DNA of 64,000 nt from Paenibacillus sp. JNUCC-31. Lineage in GTDB: Bacteria; Bacillota; Bacilli; Paenibacillales; Paenibacillaceae. The stretch lies in the NCBI RefSeq assembly GCF_014844075.1, contig NZ_CP062165.1, positions 6,758,001-6,822,000 of the forward strand, in the 5' to 3' direction. This document shows, in pieces, positions 61,822 to 64,000 of the stretch. Position 1 is the first letter of the stretch; each line of letters opens with the position of its first letter. The position numbers and the translations under genes were made by a program. The notes beneath the pieces were generated by a model, which was not told the origin of the DNA, did no database searches, and was given only the letters and a program-made list of their open reading frames with translations.

Positions 61822-63540
61822 ATGGTTCGTCGTTTTTTCTCGTATTATCGTCCTTACAAAAAACTGTTTTTAATTGATTTTGGTTGTGCAGTAATAGCTG
61901 GTTTACTCGAGCTGGCATTTCCACTTGCTGTAAGTAAATTCATTAATGAGTTGCTGCCAGGTCAAGATTGGCCACTCATTATCCTCGCATGTATAGTATT
62001 GCTGTCCATCTATGCGCTGAATACCGTATTGAATTATGTCGTGACCTACTGGGGGCATATGCTTGGTATTAACATTGAGACCAACATGCGTTCGAAGATG
62101 TTTGCTCATTTGCAAAAGCTGTCCTTCCGGTTCTTCGATAATCGCAAGACGGGTCATCTGATCGGTCATCTGACCAATGACCTAAACGATATTGGCGAGG
62201 TAGCTCACCATGGACCGGAGGATGTATTCATCGCAGTGATGACATTAATCGGATCTTTCTGGCTCATGGCGAACATTAACTTGGAGCTTGCACTGATCAC
62301 CTTTATTATTATCCCGATCATGGCCTGGGTCATTATCGTGTTCGGTGGGCGCATGACGAAGACCTATCGGCGCCTCTTCGGCGATGTGGGGAATTTCAAT
62401 TCCCGTATTGAAGACAATGTAGGTGGAATTCGTGTCGTTCAATCATTCGCTAACGAAGAGCATGAGAAAAAACTATTTTCCGTAGACAACGAGAACTTCC
62501 GTAAAACAAAGCTGCTTGCTTACAAAACGATGGCGAAGAGTATATCGGTCAGCTACATGATGATGCGTCTGGTTACTGTGTTCGTTATGATCAGCGGTGC
62601 CTGGTTCTTTATCGATGGCAGAATTGATATGGGTGATTTCATGGCATTCCTGTTGTTATCCAATATCTTCTTCCGTCCGATTGAAAAAATTAACGCGGTC
62701 ATCGAAAGTTATCCTAAGGGCATTGCTGGATTTAAGCGTTATTTGGAAATCATTGATACCGAGCCGGAGATCGCCGATGCGAAAAATGCGGTTGAGCTAA
62801 AAAGCGTGCGTGGAGATATTCGCTTCGAAAATGTCTCGTTCGGTTATGAGGAGAATCGACGTATTCTGAATAACATCAGTCTGTCCATCAATCCAGGGGA
62901 AACCGTTGCTTTTGTGGGGCCTTCCGGTGCAGGTAAAACGACGATCTGCAGTCTGCTTCCACGATTTTATGAAGTAGAGGAAGGCAGGATCACCGTTGAC
63001 GGGATGGATATTCGCGAGGTTCAGCTGGAATCATTGCGCAGACATATCGGTATTGTTCAACAGGATGTTTTTCTCTTCTCAGGCACAATTAAGGAAAATA
63101 TCGCTTATGGCGATTTAACGGCAACGGACGAGCAGATCTGGGATGCAGCCCGTCGCGCTTCTTTGGAAGAGCTGCTTCTTAGTTTGCCAGAAGGAATCGA
63201 TACGATCATTGGTGAACGTGGTGTCAAACTTTCCGGAGGTCAGAAACAGCGCTTGTCTATTGCTCGGATGTTCCTGAAAAATCCACCGATTCTTATCCTG
63301 GACGAAGCTACGTCCGCTCTGGATACCGAGACTGAAGCGCTGATCCAGAAGTCCTTGGCAGAACTGTCTGTGGGTAGAACAACGCTTGTTATTGCACACC
63401 GACTGACCACGATCAAGAATGCAGATCGGATAATCGTTGTGAACGCTGATGGCATTGCAGAGCAGGGCAACCATGAGGAGCTGGTTGCAGCCGGAGGCAT
63501 ATACAGCCGACTTCATCAGGTACAATACAGCCATTCATAA
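61822..63540 (+). CDS. ABC exporter, MsbA/BmrA-like half-transporter
   Basis: A 572-residue protein that fuses a six-segment membrane domain (about residues 15-300) to an ATPase domain. Walker A is GPSGAGKTT, signature LSGGQKQRLSIARM, Walker B ILILDEATSALD, with H-loop IAHRLTT. The Q-loop is GIVQQDVFLFSG. Homodimers of this type export drugs, lipids or peptides. It follows the small 122-residue gene by 3 bases and is under the GTATAC-palindrome promoter. A terminator follows. Confidence 0.93.
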   Translation: MVRRFFSYYRPYKKLFLIDFGCAVIAGLLELAFPLAVSKFINELLPGQDWPLIILACIVLLSIYALNTVLNYVVTYWGHMLGINIETNMRSKMFAHLQKLSFRFFDNRKTGHLIGHLTNDLNDIGEVAHHGPEDVFIAVMTLIGSFWLMANINLELALITFIIIPIMAWVIIVFGGRMTKTYRRLFGDVGNFNSRIEDNVGGIRVVQSFANEEHEKKLFSVDNENFRKTKLLAYKTMAKSISVSYMMMRLVTVFVMISGAWFFIDGRIDMGDFMAFLLLSNIFFRPIEKINAVIESYPKGIAGFKRYLEIIDTEPEIADAKNAVELKSVRGDIRFENVSFGYEENRRILNNISLSINPGETVAFVGPSGAGKTTICSLLPRFYEVEEGRITVDGMDIREVQLESLRRHIGIVQQDVFLFSGTIKENIAYGDLTATDEQIWDAARRASLEELLLSLPEGIDTIIGERGVKLSGGQKQRLSIARMFLKNPPILILDEATSALDTETEALIQKSLAELSVGRTTLVIAHRLTTIKNADRIIVVNADGIAEQGNHEELVAAGGIYSRLHQVQYSHS

Positions 63541-63552
63541 TGTTAAAACGCC

Positions 63553-63577
63553 AAAACCGCGCATATTGCGCGGTTTT
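63553..63577 (+). terminator. Rho-independent terminator
   Basis: AAAACCGCGC and GCGCGGTTTT form a stem around a short loop and end in T residues. Confidence 0.88.
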
Positions 63578-63677
63578 TGTTTGTGCGGATGGAGCAAGTT
63601 GATTCCAATGTTGCAAACTACGGATTTAGCTGAGCTTTTCATTCAGGTGAATTGACTTGCTCATCATCATTTATATT

Positions 63678-63728
63678 GTTGACAACGTCCACTAATCTGA
63701 TTAATATAATGTTGACATTGTCCACTAA
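63678..63728 (+). promoter_or_regulatory. Promoter with two MarR-type boxes
   Basis: GTTGACAACGTCCACTAA (63678-63695) and GTTGACATTGTCCACTAA (63711-63728) are near-identical and 33 bases (three helical turns) apart. Each is an imperfect inverted repeat of TTGAC/GTCCA. TTGACA in box 1 is a -35; TATAAT (63705-63710, spacing 20) or TAATAT (63702-63707, spacing 17) is the -10. Box 2 covers the transcription start, so autorepression by the MarR next to it is likely. Confidence 0.6.
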
Positions 63729-63743
63729 AAAGGAGGGTTTAAC

Positions 63744-64000
63744 ATCAACTCTCAGCAAATAAATCCAGATATGTTGACTGAAATGCGACGTTTCAACCGT
63801 TTCTATACCAATATACTCGGTGTTCTTGACAAGCACATCCTGGGAACGGGATACTCGTTCGCCGAAGCACGAGTCATTATCGAAATTGGGATTCAAGGAG
63901 AGAGTATTGCCAACAATCTGGTGGATACACTGACGATCGATCGCAGCTACATGAGCCGAATTGTAAGTAAACTGACCAAAGAGGGACTTCTGGTAAAGGT
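63744..64000 (+). CDS. MarR family transcriptional regulator (partial, unusual ATC start)
   Basis: The frame runs to the end of the window and contains a MarR winged helix (ESIANNLVDTLTIDRSYMSRIVSKLTKEGLLVK). A strong AAAGGAGGG lies at 63729-63737, and the codon at the correct distance is ATC (63744-63746), giving (M)NSQQINPDMLTEMRRF. The next ATG (63771) has no ribosome binding site, and TAA 63726-63728 blocks extension upstream. ATC as start is non-canonical; a sequencing error (ATG) is an alternative. Two MarR-type boxes precede it. Confidence 0.75.
   Translation, partial: MNSQQINPDMLTEMRRFNRFYTNILGVLDKHILGTGYSFAEARVIIEIGIQGESIANNLVDTLTIDRSYMSRIVSKLTKEGLLVK

Noticed and set aside
1..64000. 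CRISPR arrays, rRNA, tRNA, prophage or complete insertion sequences
   Set aside because: No regularly spaced repeats, no conserved rRNA or tRNA cores, and no transposase, integrase or phage structural genes were recognised.

Overview
The window looks like chromosomal DNA of a Paenibacillus or a close low-to-moderate-GC Bacillales relative. The evidence is strong AGGAGG-type ribosome binding sites, frequent GTG and TTG starts, U-tailed hairpin terminators, CcpA-type cre sites, LplB/LplC-type sugar importers without their own ATPase, many AraC regulators and Gfo/Idh/MocA oxidoreductases. No rRNA, tRNA, CRISPR, prophage or complete insertion sequence was found.

Layout. 1-438: the end of a secreted multidomain protein. 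712-3769: two Gfo/Idh/MocA oxidoreductases around an AraC regulator. 3909-4622: a glycosyltransferase. 4842-12847: a peptide-scavenging operon (GntR, M20 amidohydrolase, Dpp-like lipoprotein and two permeases, S9 peptidase, an unknown protein) behind a promoter with a GntR-type operator. 13036-17670: single genes, including a Qnr-like pentapeptide protein, a GNAT, an Lsa-type ABC-F protein behind an apparent two-uORF/terminator attenuator, and a TetR. 18020-24249: an operon of unknown purpose (GT2, class III aminotransferase, zinc dehydrogenase, MFS, DUF1349, HAD), followed by a convergent AraC. 25303-27281: FAD oxidoreductase, coiled-coil protein, GNAT. 27499-29825: divergent MFS exporter and TetR. 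31017-41209: an arabinose-polymer locus (ArsR with a large C-terminal domain, AraC, intracellular GH43, lipoprotein, two permeases, GH2, secreted GH43 with a carbohydrate-binding domain), with cre sites at two promoters.

41367-61249 is the most unusual part. It holds a DrrAB-type ABC exporter, three response regulator/histidine kinase pairs, four alpha/beta hydrolases and three large beta-lactamase-family serine hydrolases, arranged as degenerate tandem duplications. Five promoters in this island carry a direct repeat with an 11-bp period. Its best copies read GTTCATATT-CA-GTTCATATT, which is the form I know for the staphylococcal heme-sensor regulator HssR. Pairs 2 and 3 and regulator 1 also look HssR/HssS-like, yet the repeats stand before hydrolases and a DrrAB pump, not before hrtAB. 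I infer a rewired HssRS-like regulon that induces secreted or membrane-bound hydrolases; the signal and substrate are unknown.

61451-64000: a small Arg/Gly/His-rich protein and an MsbA-like ABC exporter behind a promoter covered by GTATAC palindromes, then the start of a MarR regulator whose only well-placed start codon appears to be ATC.

Start codons below were chosen from ribosome binding sites and often differ from the longest open frame. All family assignments come from reading the sequence; no database search was run.
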